NCBI GenBank assembly: GCA_003194445.1
Contig: PQXF01000007.1
Location: 1-64,000 of the forward strand
Length of the DNA stretch: 64,000 nucleotides
Source of the DNA: Candidatus Methanogaster sp.
Lineage (GTDB): Archaea > Halobacteriota > Methanosarcinia > Methanosarcinales > Methanogasteraceae
Direction of reading: 5' to 3'
Every line of letters starts with the position of its first letter. Positions within the stretch are counted from its first letter, which is position 1. The position numbers and the translations under genes were made by a program. Below the pieces are notes generated by a model. The model saw only the letters and a list, made by a program, of their open reading frames with translations. It did no database searches and was not told where the DNA came from. This document shows, one piece after another, positions 1-9,898 of this stretch.

Positions 1-149
1 GTATGGGACATGCCTGTAAGTTTTACAACTTTCGTGATTCCGCCCCACCCAAGTTCAAGCGCTTTAGCCGCTGCAAACCGCCGTGCTTGAACTTCATCCG
101 CTCCGGACAAGGCTTTCAACCATGATGTGGGTTGTGCGTGATCATCCAT
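1..149 (-). CDS. Transposase N-terminal fragment (runs off window)
   Basis: Manual translation of reverse complement; RRFAAAKALELGWGGIxxVxxLTGMS pattern as in Rhodopirellula-type/ISAzo13 transposases. Confidence 0.55.
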   Translation of the reverse strand, partial: MDDHAQPTSWLKALSGADEVQARRFAAAKALELGWGGITKVVKLTGMSH

Positions 150-208
150 GCTTGTATATACGAGGGTTTGTCTAATAAACTTTGCTACTTTATTTTTCGG
201 TAACGACT
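1..208 (-). mobile_element. Partial insertion sequence at left window edge (possibly ISAzo13-like), inserted in hsdR
   Basis: HsdR reading frame is conserved up to ...DKPMRGHGL (codons ending near 209) and then switches to non-HsdR sequence (SRYRKIK*). Minus-strand ORF 149->1 reads MDDHAQPTSWLKALSGADEVQARRFAAAKALELGWGGITKVVKLTGMSH, resembling the N-terminus of ISAzo13-type transposases. Element continues off the edge. Confidence 0.6.
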
Positions 209-2164
209 AAGTCCGTGACCGCGCATCGGTTTGTCGATATACATCGTGTGAAGGCTTGGAACATCAAACCCGGTAAGCCACATATCCCTGACGATAACCA
301 GCTTAAGCGAGTCGGATGGGTCTTTCATCCGGTCCCCAAGCACTCTACGCCGCTGTTTTGTTCGAATATGCTCCTGCCACCCCAGCGGATCGCCTGCAGA
401 GCCAGTCATGACGACTTTTACAAAACCATTATCATCGTCTTCGTGATACCACTCCGGCATCAACCGGACGATCTCATCATGAAGTTTTACACAGATACGC
501 CTGCTCATGCAGACGATCATGCCTTTGCCGTCAAGCACTTCGAGGCGGTTTTCAAAGTGATCCACGATATCACGGGCGATAGACTGTATGCGCGTCTCAC
601 TCCCGACGATTGCTTCAAGTCTTGCCCATTTACTCTTCAATTTTTCTTTCTCGTAAGTTTCCTCGCCTTCTGTCACTTCTTCGAATTCAGGATCGATTTT
701 TGGCTTTTCTTCCGGTTTTAATTCGAGTTTTGCCAATCTGCTTTCGTAATATATCCGCACCGTCACCTCGTCTTCCACAGCCTGCTCTATGTCATAGATA
801 TCGATATAATACCCAAATACTGTCGGAGTGCTTCTATCCTCCTTCTCTATCGGAGTTCCGGTAAAACCGATGAATGAAGCATTGGGCAGGGCGTCTCTCG
901 TATGCTTTGCGAAACCATCGATGAAATCGTACTGGCTCCGGTGCGCCTCATCAGCGATGACTGTGATATTTCTCCTTTCGGAAAGCAGGGGGAATCTGTC
1001 GCCTTTCTTTTCAGGAAGAAATTTCTGTATCGTTGTGAAGACAACACCGCCAGAGGCAACTTTGAGAAGATCTCGCAGATCGCCCCTCGATTTTGCCTGA
1101 ACTGGTTTTTGCCTGAGCAATTCATGACAACGGCTGAAAACGCCGAATAACTGATCATCCAAATCGTTTCTATCAGTTAATAGAACAACTGTTGGATTAT
1201 CCATGCTAAGTACGAGTTTTCCCGTGTAAAAAGCCATCGTAAGGCTCTTTCCAGAACCCTGTGTGTGCCAGATCACGCCGCAACGTCGGTCTCCTTCCGG
1301 GCTTGACGCCGCGGCTGTTGCCTCAACTGCCTTATTGACTGCATGATACTGGTGATAGGCAGCCAGTTTCTTTGAGATCCCCTGCTCCGTATCTTCAAAG
1401 ACCACAAAATGCCGTATCAGGTCGAGCAATACTTTTTTGCCAAGCATCCCTCTGAAGAGCACTTCAAGCTGGGGCACCGCCGATGGGGCAGTCTCTACTC
1501 CGTCGATTGTCTTCCACGGCATGAACCACTCCCTGCCAGACGTTATGGTTCCAGCCCGTGCCTCCGTTCCATCGCTTACGATCAGGATCTCGTTGTAATG
1601 GAATAGCGAAGGTATCTGAGCTTTGTAGGTCTCGAACTGGTTGAAAGCCGTCCAGATGGTTGCGTTCTCGTCGGCAGGGTTTTTGAGTTCGATTACGATT
1701 AGCGGGAGCCCGTTTATGAACAGGACTATGTCGGGTCGTCTGTTATTGTTGTTCTCGATTACGGTGAACTGGTTTACTGCCAGGAACTCGTTCTTTTCAG
1801 GATTTTCAAAATCAAGGAGCCAGACCTTACCCCATGCAATGCTGTCGTCGTCCCTGCGGTATTCGATGTCAACACCCTCTACTATCATCTTGTGGAAATT
1901 GTGGTTGTTGGTGATGAGATCCGGGCTTTCAATCCTCAGCACTTTTTTGATGGCTTCTTCCCTTGCAACGATCGGGATGTCGGGATTGAACCTGTCGATT
2001 GCATCTCTTAACCTTTCGACTAATATTACGTCAGAATAGGCATTCCTTTCGGGTGTTCTGCCGTCTGGGGTGATATCCGGACCGTGGAGTGTGGAGTAGC
2101 CTAAGTTCGAGAGGATCTCAAGTGCGACTTCTTCGACTTCGGATTCTGTTATTGCAGAGGTCAT
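185..2164 (-). pseudogene. hsdR: Type I restriction enzyme R subunit (HsdR), 3' truncated by IS
   Basis: N-terminal nuclease region ([19 protein letters not shown]), motif [36 protein letters not shown], ending [25 protein letters not shown]; downstream ~350 aa absent. Confidence 0.9.
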
Positions 2165-2551
2165 AACTGATGGATTCTATCAATTTCCGGTATTTTATCG
2201 AAGTCGCTGTCAAAGGAGAGTATTCTCTTGATCCTCTGTTTTTTCATTATCTCGACGGATGCCGCATCAGCCAGCGATATTGAGCCGTCGTACATAAGAA
2301 AGGTATCCACTGCTTTTGTGAGGATTCCCGCATCCATAAATGTTATTTTGCAGTTGTCTGTAAAATATTCATAAAGAATCTTGCCTGCCTTTCCGCCTTC
2401 CAGCGACCCCACCAGCGTGACGCTTTCACTTACGATAAGGTCGGATATCATCATCGGCTCGTTAATTTTTGGAACGAGTTTCAGTGCGTCTTTATGCCAC
2501 TGGTCTCTCTCTTGATAGGGCGATAAAGTATGAGGAGTCTGCGAAGATCAT
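2161..2551 (-). pseudogene. vapC: PIN-domain VapC-like toxin with frameshift in an AG-repeat tract
   Basis: ATG at 2551 gives MIFADSSYFIALSRER then shifts. Restoring one AG unit gives ...SRERDQWHKDALKLVPKINEPMMISDLIVSES...SLADAASVEIMKKQRIKRILSFDSDFDKIPEI, a PIN domain. Start overlaps the upstream AbrB-type gene (ATGA). Confidence 0.75.
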
Positions 2552-2790
2552 TTAAGTCCCTTCTGGATCACCTTCTTGGATTCAACCGCATCCCCTCCGG
2601 ATTTTACTATGCCTACTATATCCTGCAAGGTTCTTTTTTTTCTTGGCTGTACCAGTATTCCCTGCTCGGTATCTATCCATTCCATGACATCCCCTGGCAT
2701 TATTCCGTGGGCTTTTCTGATCTTTGCAGGTACAACGGTTTGGTATCCTTTTGAGATTACTGTTTCGCTAAGCATTTTATGTTCACACAA
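2548..2790 (-). CDS. vapB: AbrB/MazE-type antitoxin (VapB-like)
   Basis: SETVISKGYQTVVPAKIRKAHGIMPGDVMEW swapped-hairpin DNA-binding motif; ATGA overlap with PIN gene. Confidence 0.8.
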   Translation of the reverse strand: MCEHKMLSETVISKGYQTVVPAKIRKAHGIMPGDVMEWIDTEQGILVQPRKKRTLQDIVGIVKSGGDAVESKKVIQKGLK

Positions 2791-2861
2791 TTGTTTTTGT
2801 TTTCAAGATATTTAGTTGTTTGGGTGAGGTCGGGAGGAGGGGTGTTTCACGGGCGGGTATT

Positions 2862-3014
2862 CTATACAAAACTTTCGATATAAAGGTCTATGGCTTCTTT
2901 GATGTTCGCCTGCGCTTCTCCAAGGGTTTCTCCCTGAGAAGTCACGCCGAGTACGGGACATCTCGCAATGAAGAATTCGTCTTCTTTGTGATCGATATCA
3001 GGAATGTTCTCATA
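2862..3014 (-). pseudogene. HicB-like antitoxin remnant, frameshifted near start
   Basis: Manual translation: ...DEFFIARCPVLGVTSQGETLGEAQANIKEAIDLYIESFV*; the plausible ATG (3014, MRTFLIS...) is in a different frame. Confidence 0.6.
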
Positions 3015-3037
3015 TTAGCTTCCGGTTCTGTTGTGAA

Positions 3038-3346
3038 TCAATCCTTCACTTTTGGCTCTGATACTCGGACGCGCCCACTCTCGATGAGAATTTGTTGCAA
3101 ATCGTCTGTGGAGAGCGGACATTCGATTAAATCGAGCATTTGCTGTTTACTGGCAAGCCCAATCTGTTTGCGCCGTTCAGCCATCAGTCCGTCATTGAAT
3201 TCCTTCTCCCCATGACTTGTTCGAGTGCGAACTGATGTTTTTTTGCCATCAAGGTAGTACCAGAACAGGTTGTGGTGAGTCCTATCAGAAACAAAACCCT
3301 TCCTCTCGATTGCGGCAATGAATTTGGATGTAGGATAAACAGCCAT
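3038..3346 (-). CDS. HicA-like toxin candidate
   Basis: Small basic protein with TSKFIAAIERKGFVSDRTHHNLFWYYLDGKKTSVRTRTSHGEKE, HicA/YcfA-like layout; 2-nt spacing from upstream gene. Confidence 0.45.
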   Translation of the reverse strand: MAVYPTSKFIAAIERKGFVSDRTHHNLFWYYLDGKKTSVRTRTSHGEKEFNDGLMAERRKQIGLASKQQMLDLIECPLSTDDLQQILIESGRVRVSEPKVKD

Positions 3347-3348
3347 TT

Positions 3349-4422
3349 TTAGATCTCCTCGACTCTAACAGAATCTGCCTTGAGTAGATCACGAAGTTCA
3401 ATTGCGTCTGGTGTCAGTTTTTCATCCGGTTCATCTATCAGACCCTCGTATAGGAAAGCGAACTCTTCCCCAAGCTGGCGCAGTGCTTCCTGCCGATCCT
3501 CTGAAAACGCGTGTAAGCCATAGCGTGGGCACTCATACACCCACAGGTTATTGCGATATTCCGGAGAGCAGATTACGGGCTCCCTGAGGATGAAACGCCT
3601 GTCATTGAAGTGGAATGACGATGTCCGGAATGGCGAGAGGTCTATTGTTGAGACATCCAGCACTTCGTCGATCTGGCGAACCGCCCCGTCATCGCCCAAC
3701 TGCGCCCGCCCTTTAACTTCGACAATAGAGCCAGCAACGAGTTGTGTAATAGTTTCCTCTATCTCAGTAGGATAATAACACACAATTTCCCTCTGTTGGC
3801 GGCGGATAACGATATGTCGCCTACCTGCAAGCACCCGAATCTCCACAAGATCTCCGCTTATGGTTTGGACCTCTACAACATCATCGTCTTCGAATATCTG
3901 TTGAATGAAGCTTCGAGATTCGGAAGTAAGGCGAGCATAAGTCTTTCCGGATCCATTTCCCAGAGACACCCAGAAATCGTCAGTATCGCGGGGACAAAGT
4001 GCTTCAATAGACTTTATAGCACGAAGACGCGCCCCACCATCCGGCATGATCGAGACAAGATTTGAACTATCGCCCGCACTGATGGATACCGTTACCTGTC
4101 GCAGCGTATCAAGCGCACGCAATCCTTCATCAACTTCTGTTCCCGAGAGCGTGGTCTGCACCGATGATGGCGGCGGGATCTCTGCTACCACGGTAAGACT
4201 GCCTTTGCGGGACTCGCAGAAGAGCAATTCACACGATGCAATGATGCGCTTTGACCAGTTGCCACGCTGCGCTACCGGACCTCCTGACCGTGCCAGCGCC
4301 ACGTTGAAGAGTGTTTTCTGGAGTGCGTTTAGTTTACCGGCGAGTGCTGCAAGAGGGATTTTTCCATCCTCGACATCCGGACCGCCGATGGTTAGGGTTA
4401 GTTGTCTTTCGGTGTTGGGCAT
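3349..4422 (-). CDS. Uncharacterised protein with possible C-terminal HicB-like segment
   Basis: Complete 357-aa ORF; C-terminal NNLWVYECPRYGLHAFSEDRQEALRQLGEEFAFLYEGL resembles HicB-type partial RNase-H fold antitoxins; adjacent to HicA-like gene. Confidence 0.4.
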   Translation of the reverse strand: MPNTERQLTLTIGGPDVEDGKIPLAALAGKLNALQKTLFNVALARSGGPVAQRGNWSKRIIASCELLFCESRKGSLTVVAEIPPPSSVQTTLSGTEVDEGLRALDTLRQVTVSISAGDSSNLVSIMPDGGARLRAIKSIEALCPRDTDDFWVSLGNGSGKTYARLTSESRSFIQQIFEDDDVVEVQTISGDLVEIRVLAGRRHIVIRRQQREIVCYYPTEIEETITQLVAGSIVEVKGRAQLGDDGAVRQIDEVLDVSTIDLSPFRTSSFHFNDRRFILREPVICSPEYRNNLWVYECPRYGLHAFSEDRQEALRQLGEEFAFLYEGLIDEPDEKLTPDAIELRDLLKADSVRVEEI

Positions 4423-4529
4423 GTTTGGTCTCCTTTGTGGGTTGGTCGGGTTGTGTTTACGATATATTGCTTCTGATAGGGGATTTTGGGGTGGGTTCTT
4501 TGAGTTCGGACTCTGTGAATCTGGGCACG

Positions 4530-7500
4530 TTACCTCTGTTCACCTGATAAGAGTCCCCATACATTCCTGTAATCCGAGCCGGACAAATGAGAACCTTCTG
4601 GCCGGATATGTTTCCAGTCGTCTTCGTCCATGTTCTTCAAAAACTCTCTCGCTTCACGTACGCCGGCTGTATCAGCCGCTTGACCGAAGTTCGCTCTAAA
4701 CTCCCTGCCCAAGTTTTCAGCGACACTTCGCGGGGCGAAATTCATTCGCATCAGAACAGCCTCCTCAGTCTTCACTCCATGGTAGATCATCGCCGGCAGG
4801 GTATTGATCCTCCGACATTCACTCTCGGGAAGTGAATCGAAATCGACGCCCGACATCTGGCTTAATGCGGAAAGTCCCCATGTTCCAGTGTTAACGAGAT
4901 TTCGATAAATCGCTTTACAGGCATCAGTAATAGCTTTGGTTTCATTGCCTTCGAAAAACTGCCGCGCAATGCTCTGAATACTTTCTCCTGAAACCCATGC
5001 ATTGGTAATATTAGCGATTTGCTTCTTTTCAATGCCTTCGCCACCAATCTCTGTAAGGGATTTTAATTGCGGTACCTTTAGCATTACGCCAAATAAATCA
5101 GCCAATCCGCTTCCAGAACCAAATAAACTATCCGGGGTCCAGTCCGCTGCTGTAAGTTTTCGTTCCAACTGATTCAAGCCAGCAAGAGCTTTTCCTACAC
5201 CTTCAGGTGAAAAACCAGTCATGTCTGCCAGTTCTACCTGTCCCGGATTATCAGCCAGTTTTCTTGCGTAGTTTCTTGTAGCATCCAAAAGAGCATTTGC
5301 TTTTTCTTTACCGTCTTGGGAAGAACTTAACACCCCATAACCGTAGGTGTTTCTAAGTAATTGATCAGTATCAGCAAGAACGGCGTCGAGATTTTTCTTC
5401 TCATTCCACAGGTGAGCGACATAGCATCGGAAATCATCCCACTGCTCTTCCTGAATGACAGTACTAAGATCGTTGAGATTGCCCGCCTTTTCAAGCTCCT
5501 TCAACATGTTGACAAGACGAGATACCAGCTCTCCTGTTGTCTTGCTAACATATTCAACGATTTTTTCTGGATTTTTACCTGCTGCAAGACCTACCACACC
5601 GACACTATCATGCCCCATGCGTCCGGCACGACCTGATAGATTCCAAAAATCCCTTGGTTTCATTTCCTTGCCGTAAGGCAAAAATCGAGAAGATAAAAAG
5701 ACAGATGAGACTGGAAAGTTGATCCCTTGCGCTATTGTGGTGGTAGTGCAAAGAACACGCAGTTTTCCTTCCTCAGCCAACCATTCGATTAGCGCCCGAA
5801 CTTCATCGGAGAGTCCGGCATGATGTACACCGACACCACGGAAAAGCATTTCGACAAGTTCAAAATCAGGGCTGATTTCAGTCCTTAAAAATTTTTGTAC
5901 CAACTCAATTTCTGAACAATCCGAAGATATTGGTTCCAAAGTCTCACTAATCTTTCGCGCCATGGACCAAACTGAGTCAACGCGAGTCGCAACAGCAATA
6001 CTGGTTCCTCGTTCCGACATAATTTTCGCCATTGCCGCAGTTTCCAGACTTTGATTGAGTTTACTCTTTGGAATTTTTAGTGGCTTAACACTCCCAACCA
6101 AATGTTCACCTTCTAAATGGATTGTTTTTGGGGTCGTTGTTAGTGTCTGATATTTCAACCTCCAGCCTGCACGGACTGAATCATCTGGTTCTGCTTGGAA
6201 GATTCCTACGATGCGTTCGTTTGGCTTCCACGGTGTGGTGCCCATACTGATCGTGCGCCCAGCGTTCACATCGTGCGCCAGCCAACGAGCCAGTGTTTCC
6301 GCCTTCTCGACATAAGGCATCAGCAGCAAGAAATTGGCGGAACTCTGATACTCTTGCTTGATAGTTGCAAGCAAAAGCTCTATGCGTAGTCCCCGCGTCT
6401 CGTCTTCTATATTGTGTGCCTCATCCATCACAATCAAGGCAAGCGGACGCGATACTTTCTTGTTTCGGATCACTAACTGGAGCTTTTCCGGTGTGGCTAC
6501 AATAATATCAAACGTTCGTCCACCGTCATGACCTGACAGAAGGTCATCTTCAAATGTGTCAATCTCTACCGCACCGGTCAGTTGCTCGACCTGCACACCA
6601 ATGGGCTCAAAATCACGCCGCAAACGGCGAGTAATCTGTGCAGTCAAAGCGCGTGTTGGTGCTACATAAGCAACCCAGCCGCGAGGTTCGGCATCGAACT
6701 GATTTAGTGCCTGTAATATCCTGAACTGTGCAAGCAGTGTTTTTCCACCGGATGTTGGCATTTCAACCACAACCGCCGTGCTAGCTTGGTCCAGCAATCC
6801 CTGTTCCTGTAATGCGGTTCGCTGTGGAGGCAACAGTTCAAACAACGCTTGCTGTTTTGTGGCATTTTTAACAAATTGTGCCACTCGCGAATTGACCGCT
6901 CGGGCAACCCACCAGATTGACCCGGCTACCATCTGCCGGGAAGCGACGTGTAACCAGCGCAACAAAACTTCCAACTGGGCATCATGGGCAGCGGTGGCTG
7001 CCTCGATCCCCGATTCAAAGTGCTTGTCCAGTTGTGTGGCGATGTTTGATGGTTCACCTTGCAACATATAAACAGACAGAAGCTCAGTGCTCTTAGCCCA
7101 ATGGTATAATGCTACCAAGCGCAATGCCATGGCTCGGTCACCCGCATTGGAACCATTGTTCAGCACACCGGATTCATAGGTTTTCTGATCTTCCCGCAGT
7201 CCGATGATGGTGTAACGAATATTATCCAGATCATTCCACCCTTTTTTACGAAACAGACTGATCCAACACTCGAATAATTTGTATAACAGTCGCCGATCCC
7301 ATGGAACATCCGCCACCGAAGGCGCAGGTATGTTCTGCTCATTTTCGTTGTACCAGCGGCGTAGGTCTGACCAGCGATCCCCGCAATAAGCCAGTGCGGA
7401 AAGGTGAAGAATGTGGAAAATAGACTCCCCATTTTGTTCTGGCAGGTTGAAGAGGCGACGAATTTCAAACGCACGCCATGCGCCTGCCACACACTGCTGC

Positions 7501-7760
7501 CGGAGTTCATCATCTGTACTGGTCGGGTTCAAAACTGCACCCAATCCCTCGATGGCTGCCATTTCATAAGCCATTGCCAGACGGCGCAACAAATCAGAAT
7601 CATAGTCAGGCTCTGCAAAGTCGATCTGCATTTGTCTGCCAACTGCATGTTTGACCAAACGAGCATCAACTACTTTAAGACCTCTGTCACGTTCGACTTC
7701 TCCTACCGCCAGAACGGCCCAGTGATTATCTACTTTACGAAGGGAGTCGTTATTGATCAT
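4530..7760 (-). CDS. DEAH-box SF2 helicase, HamB-like (Hachiman defence)
   Basis: TSGGKTLLAQFRIL (motif I), LIVMDEAHNIED (motif II), GVGVHHAGLSDEVRALIEWLAEEGKLRVLCTTTTIAQGINFP, NLSGRAGRMGHDSVGVV (motif VI); overlaps the upstream HamA-like gene by 11 nt. Confidence 0.6.
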   Translation of the reverse strand: MINNDSLRKVDNHWAVLAVGEVERDRGLKVVDARLVKHAVGRQMQIDFAEPDYDSDLLRRLAMAYEMAAIEGLGAVLNPTSTDDELRQQCVAGAWRAFEIRRLFNLPEQNGESIFHILHLSALAYCGDRWSDLRRWYNENEQNIPAPSVADVPWDRRLLYKLFECWISLFRKKGWNDLDNIRYTIIGLREDQKTYESGVLNNGSNAGDRAMALRLVALYHWAKSTELLSVYMLQGEPSNIATQLDKHFESGIEAATAAHDAQLEVLLRWLHVASRQMVAGSIWWVARAVNSRVAQFVKNATKQQALFELLPPQRTALQEQGLLDQASTAVVVEMPTSGGKTLLAQFRILQALNQFDAEPRGWVAYVAPTRALTAQITRRLRRDFEPIGVQVEQLTGAVEIDTFEDDLLSGHDGGRTFDIIVATPEKLQLVIRNKKVSRPLALIVMDEAHNIEDETRGLRIELLLATIKQEYQSSANFLLLMPYVEKAETLARWLAHDVNAGRTISMGTTPWKPNERIVGIFQAEPDDSVRAGWRLKYQTLTTTPKTIHLEGEHLVGSVKPLKIPKSKLNQSLETAAMAKIMSERGTSIAVATRVDSVWSMARKISETLEPISSDCSEIELVQKFLRTEISPDFELVEMLFRGVGVHHAGLSDEVRALIEWLAEEGKLRVLCTTTTIAQGINFPVSSVFLSSRFLPYGKEMKPRDFWNLSGRAGRMGHDSVGVVGLAAGKNPEKIVEYVSKTTGELVSRLVNMLKELEKAGNLNDLSTVIQEEQWDDFRCYVAHLWNEKKNLDAVLADTDQLLRNTYGYGVLSSSQDGKEKANALLDATRNYARKLADNPGQVELADMTGFSPEGVGKALAGLNQLERKLTAADWTPDSLFGSGSGLADLFGVMLKVPQLKSLTEIGGEGIEKKQIANITNAWVSGESIQSIARQFFEGNETKAITDACKAIYRNLVNTGTWGLSALSQMSGVDFDSLPESECRRINTLPAMIYHGVKTEEAVLMRMNFAPRSVAENLGREFRANFGQAADTAGVREAREFLKNMDEDDWKHIRPEGSHLSGSDYRNVWGLLSGEQR

Positions 7761-8556
7761 CGTGTGCCACCCCCGCCCTCATCGCCAGCACCTTTTCACC
7801 CAGCGAACCGATACTGCCAGACGGCATATAAAGCGCCAGCAGTTCAATCGACATCGGTTGTGGGCAGTCTTCGCCTAATTTGCCTACTCGTGCACGTAAA
7901 TCGTCTTCATGCGGTTCTACATCGCGCAGAAGCACTCCGAATAGCCCGACATCTGCATTATCGGTATTGTAACGCTTAAAGGCATTGATAAACTTGTCCT
8001 TCCACGATGCGTTTACTGCACGATGCCACAGGTATTTTACCAGATCATCACGGATGCCGACCTTGTCCCGTAAATCCTCAAGCTGCTGCTTAAGACCGGT
8101 TCTGCCATACATCGCCCCAGGTGGGTATTTATTTTCGCTTGAAGTCTTGACTTCCCCAAAGGCAAAACGTTCAGTCACTCCATCGCAATGGATACCCACT
8201 AGATCAGCACCTGGTAAGCTCGAACCGGATTTCCGTTCATCTCGACCATCGGGCCACGGAAATGTGCAGGTGCGATGGTGCGTAAGATATGATTCAGCCA
8301 ATGCTTCACCCACACGCCATGACTCATGTTCCCGGTTGTTTTCGAGAACTCTTTTTACGCATTCTGGATTAAATTCCGTGCTGGGCAAACCCGATAATAT
8401 GTTTGTAAGATCAGCCGTCCCAGCGTCATCAAATATTACTTCAGCGACCGGACCAGCCAAAGCAGACTCCAGTTCACTTGTTGTGTAAGACATGCCGCAA
8501 CCAGTGATTGGCGCGGTACCAAGTGTGTATTCGACGGTTCCAGTTGCCAGCATCAT
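7750..8556 (-). CDS. HamA-like (DUF1837-type) nuclease effector
   Basis: 268 aa with GADLVGIHC...ERFAFGEVKTSSENKYPP, consistent with D...ExK PD-(D/E)xK-like active site; paired with SF2 helicase; ATGA overlap with hsdS stop. Confidence 0.5.
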   Translation of the reverse strand: MMLATGTVEYTLGTAPITGCGMSYTTSELESALAGPVAEVIFDDAGTADLTNILSGLPSTEFNPECVKRVLENNREHESWRVGEALAESYLTHHRTCTFPWPDGRDERKSGSSLPGADLVGIHCDGVTERFAFGEVKTSSENKYPPGAMYGRTGLKQQLEDLRDKVGIRDDLVKYLWHRAVNASWKDKFINAFKRYNTDNADVGLFGVLLRDVEPHEDDLRARVGKLGEDCPQPMSIELLALYMPSGSIGSLGEKVLAMRAGVAHDDQ

Positions 8557-9848
8557 TCAATGACCTCCACCAGTTTATCCACATCCGGTACGCGCAGTTC
8601 GCCGGACATCAGTTTTGGGAGGAGCGCATCGCGGATTGCTGCGATGGCACGGGATTGATGAATGTTTGAGACGATCATTTCAGTAATTAGATTGATTTTG
8701 ATGTTAAACGCTTCGACGACGTTTACAATAGGTACAATGATTTCGTATTGAGCAAGATCCTTCCAATTCGCTCTCGGCATTTTTGTACCAGTAGAGATTG
8801 TATCTGTGTATTGTATCACTTCATCGCTAGACATGTGACCAAGCACGAAACCAAACCACGACTGGTGTTTAGGCACAATAACGAGAATGTCTGTCGAACA
8901 TACCCCGTCGATTGCGGCGATGCCAACCTTATGAAAATATGGCCTTAACTTACCGAATGGTATCTCTCCACTCTGGAATTGGAACTTACCACTGGTTACG
9001 TCACCGACACACCCCCATTTTCCCAATGCAATACTCTTTCGTGGCATATGCTCAAGACCAACATACGATGTGTCTGCTAATATCGCTGAAGGCTTTACAC
9101 CACGTCGTGGGTTTTCAGCAATATCTCCTATTGTTCCAACCCCCCACCCCTCCGGCACCTCTCCCATCTCCGAATCCACCATCTCGCCGCCGCTGGATCT
9201 GTACGGCTTGCCGTCCTCGTTCGGGAACTCGAAGTCGACGAACCAGTGCTTGAAGATCGCCTGCCCGATCTGCTCGAGGGTCGCGTTCATCTGGCGGTTG
9301 AGCTCGATCTTGTCGTCTAAATCAGAAAGAATTTTTGCGATTGCTTTTTGTTCAGTAATTGGTGGAAGCGCAATTATCAGGCGATTAAAAACATCATTTT
9401 GCACCCTTTGTCTGCCCGATGTTCCCACCATTGATTTTATTGCCGTGTCTCTTACTTTAGGCAATCTCGAAAGATAATAAACGAATTCATTTGTTGTTTT
9501 AGCGTCCTTTCCAGAGAGTACTATAAATTCAGTCGAACCAAAACCAACTTCATCCTCGTTGAGTATATCGACAAAAGCAGTCTTGCCATTTTCCAAACAC
9601 GGAGTTATTCTTGCCATTAAAGTATCTCGGTTTTGAAATTTTGAGCCGCCCTTGAATTCTTTGACGAGATGGGTTTGGATTTTCTTATCAAATTCCTTTA
9701 AATCTGCCATAGAAACATATTTTGCTTCTGTTCCTTTCCTAAGGCTCCTCTTTGGATTCACATTCACTACATCAGAAAATATATTTGGATTCCACTCTAC
9801 CGGAATCCTTTCAATTCCAGTTTCTTTGAATCCTTGTTTTCGAATCAT
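8553..9848 (-). CDS. hsdS: Type I restriction enzyme S subunit (HsdS)
   Basis: Two half-TRDs, LPPITEQKAIAKILSDLDDKIELNRQMNATLEQIGQAIFKHWFVDFEFPNEDGKPYRSSGGEM central conserved region, IRDALLPKLMSGELRVPD end. Confidence 0.93.
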   Translation of the reverse strand: MIRKQGFKETGIERIPVEWNPNIFSDVVNVNPKRSLRKGTEAKYVSMADLKEFDKKIQTHLVKEFKGGSKFQNRDTLMARITPCLENGKTAFVDILNEDEVGFGSTEFIVLSGKDAKTTNEFVYYLSRLPKVRDTAIKSMVGTSGRQRVQNDVFNRLIIALPPITEQKAIAKILSDLDDKIELNRQMNATLEQIGQAIFKHWFVDFEFPNEDGKPYRSSGGEMVDSEMGEVPEGWGVGTIGDIAENPRRGVKPSAILADTSYVGLEHMPRKSIALGKWGCVGDVTSGKFQFQSGEIPFGKLRPYFHKVGIAAIDGVCSTDILVIVPKHQSWFGFVLGHMSSDEVIQYTDTISTGTKMPRANWKDLAQYEIIVPIVNVVEAFNIKINLITEMIVSNIHQSRAIAAIRDALLPKLMSGELRVPDVDKLVEVIE

Positions 9849-9898
9849 CTTTTTCCACCAAAAATAAACTTATCATCGATTTAATATTCATCTTCATC

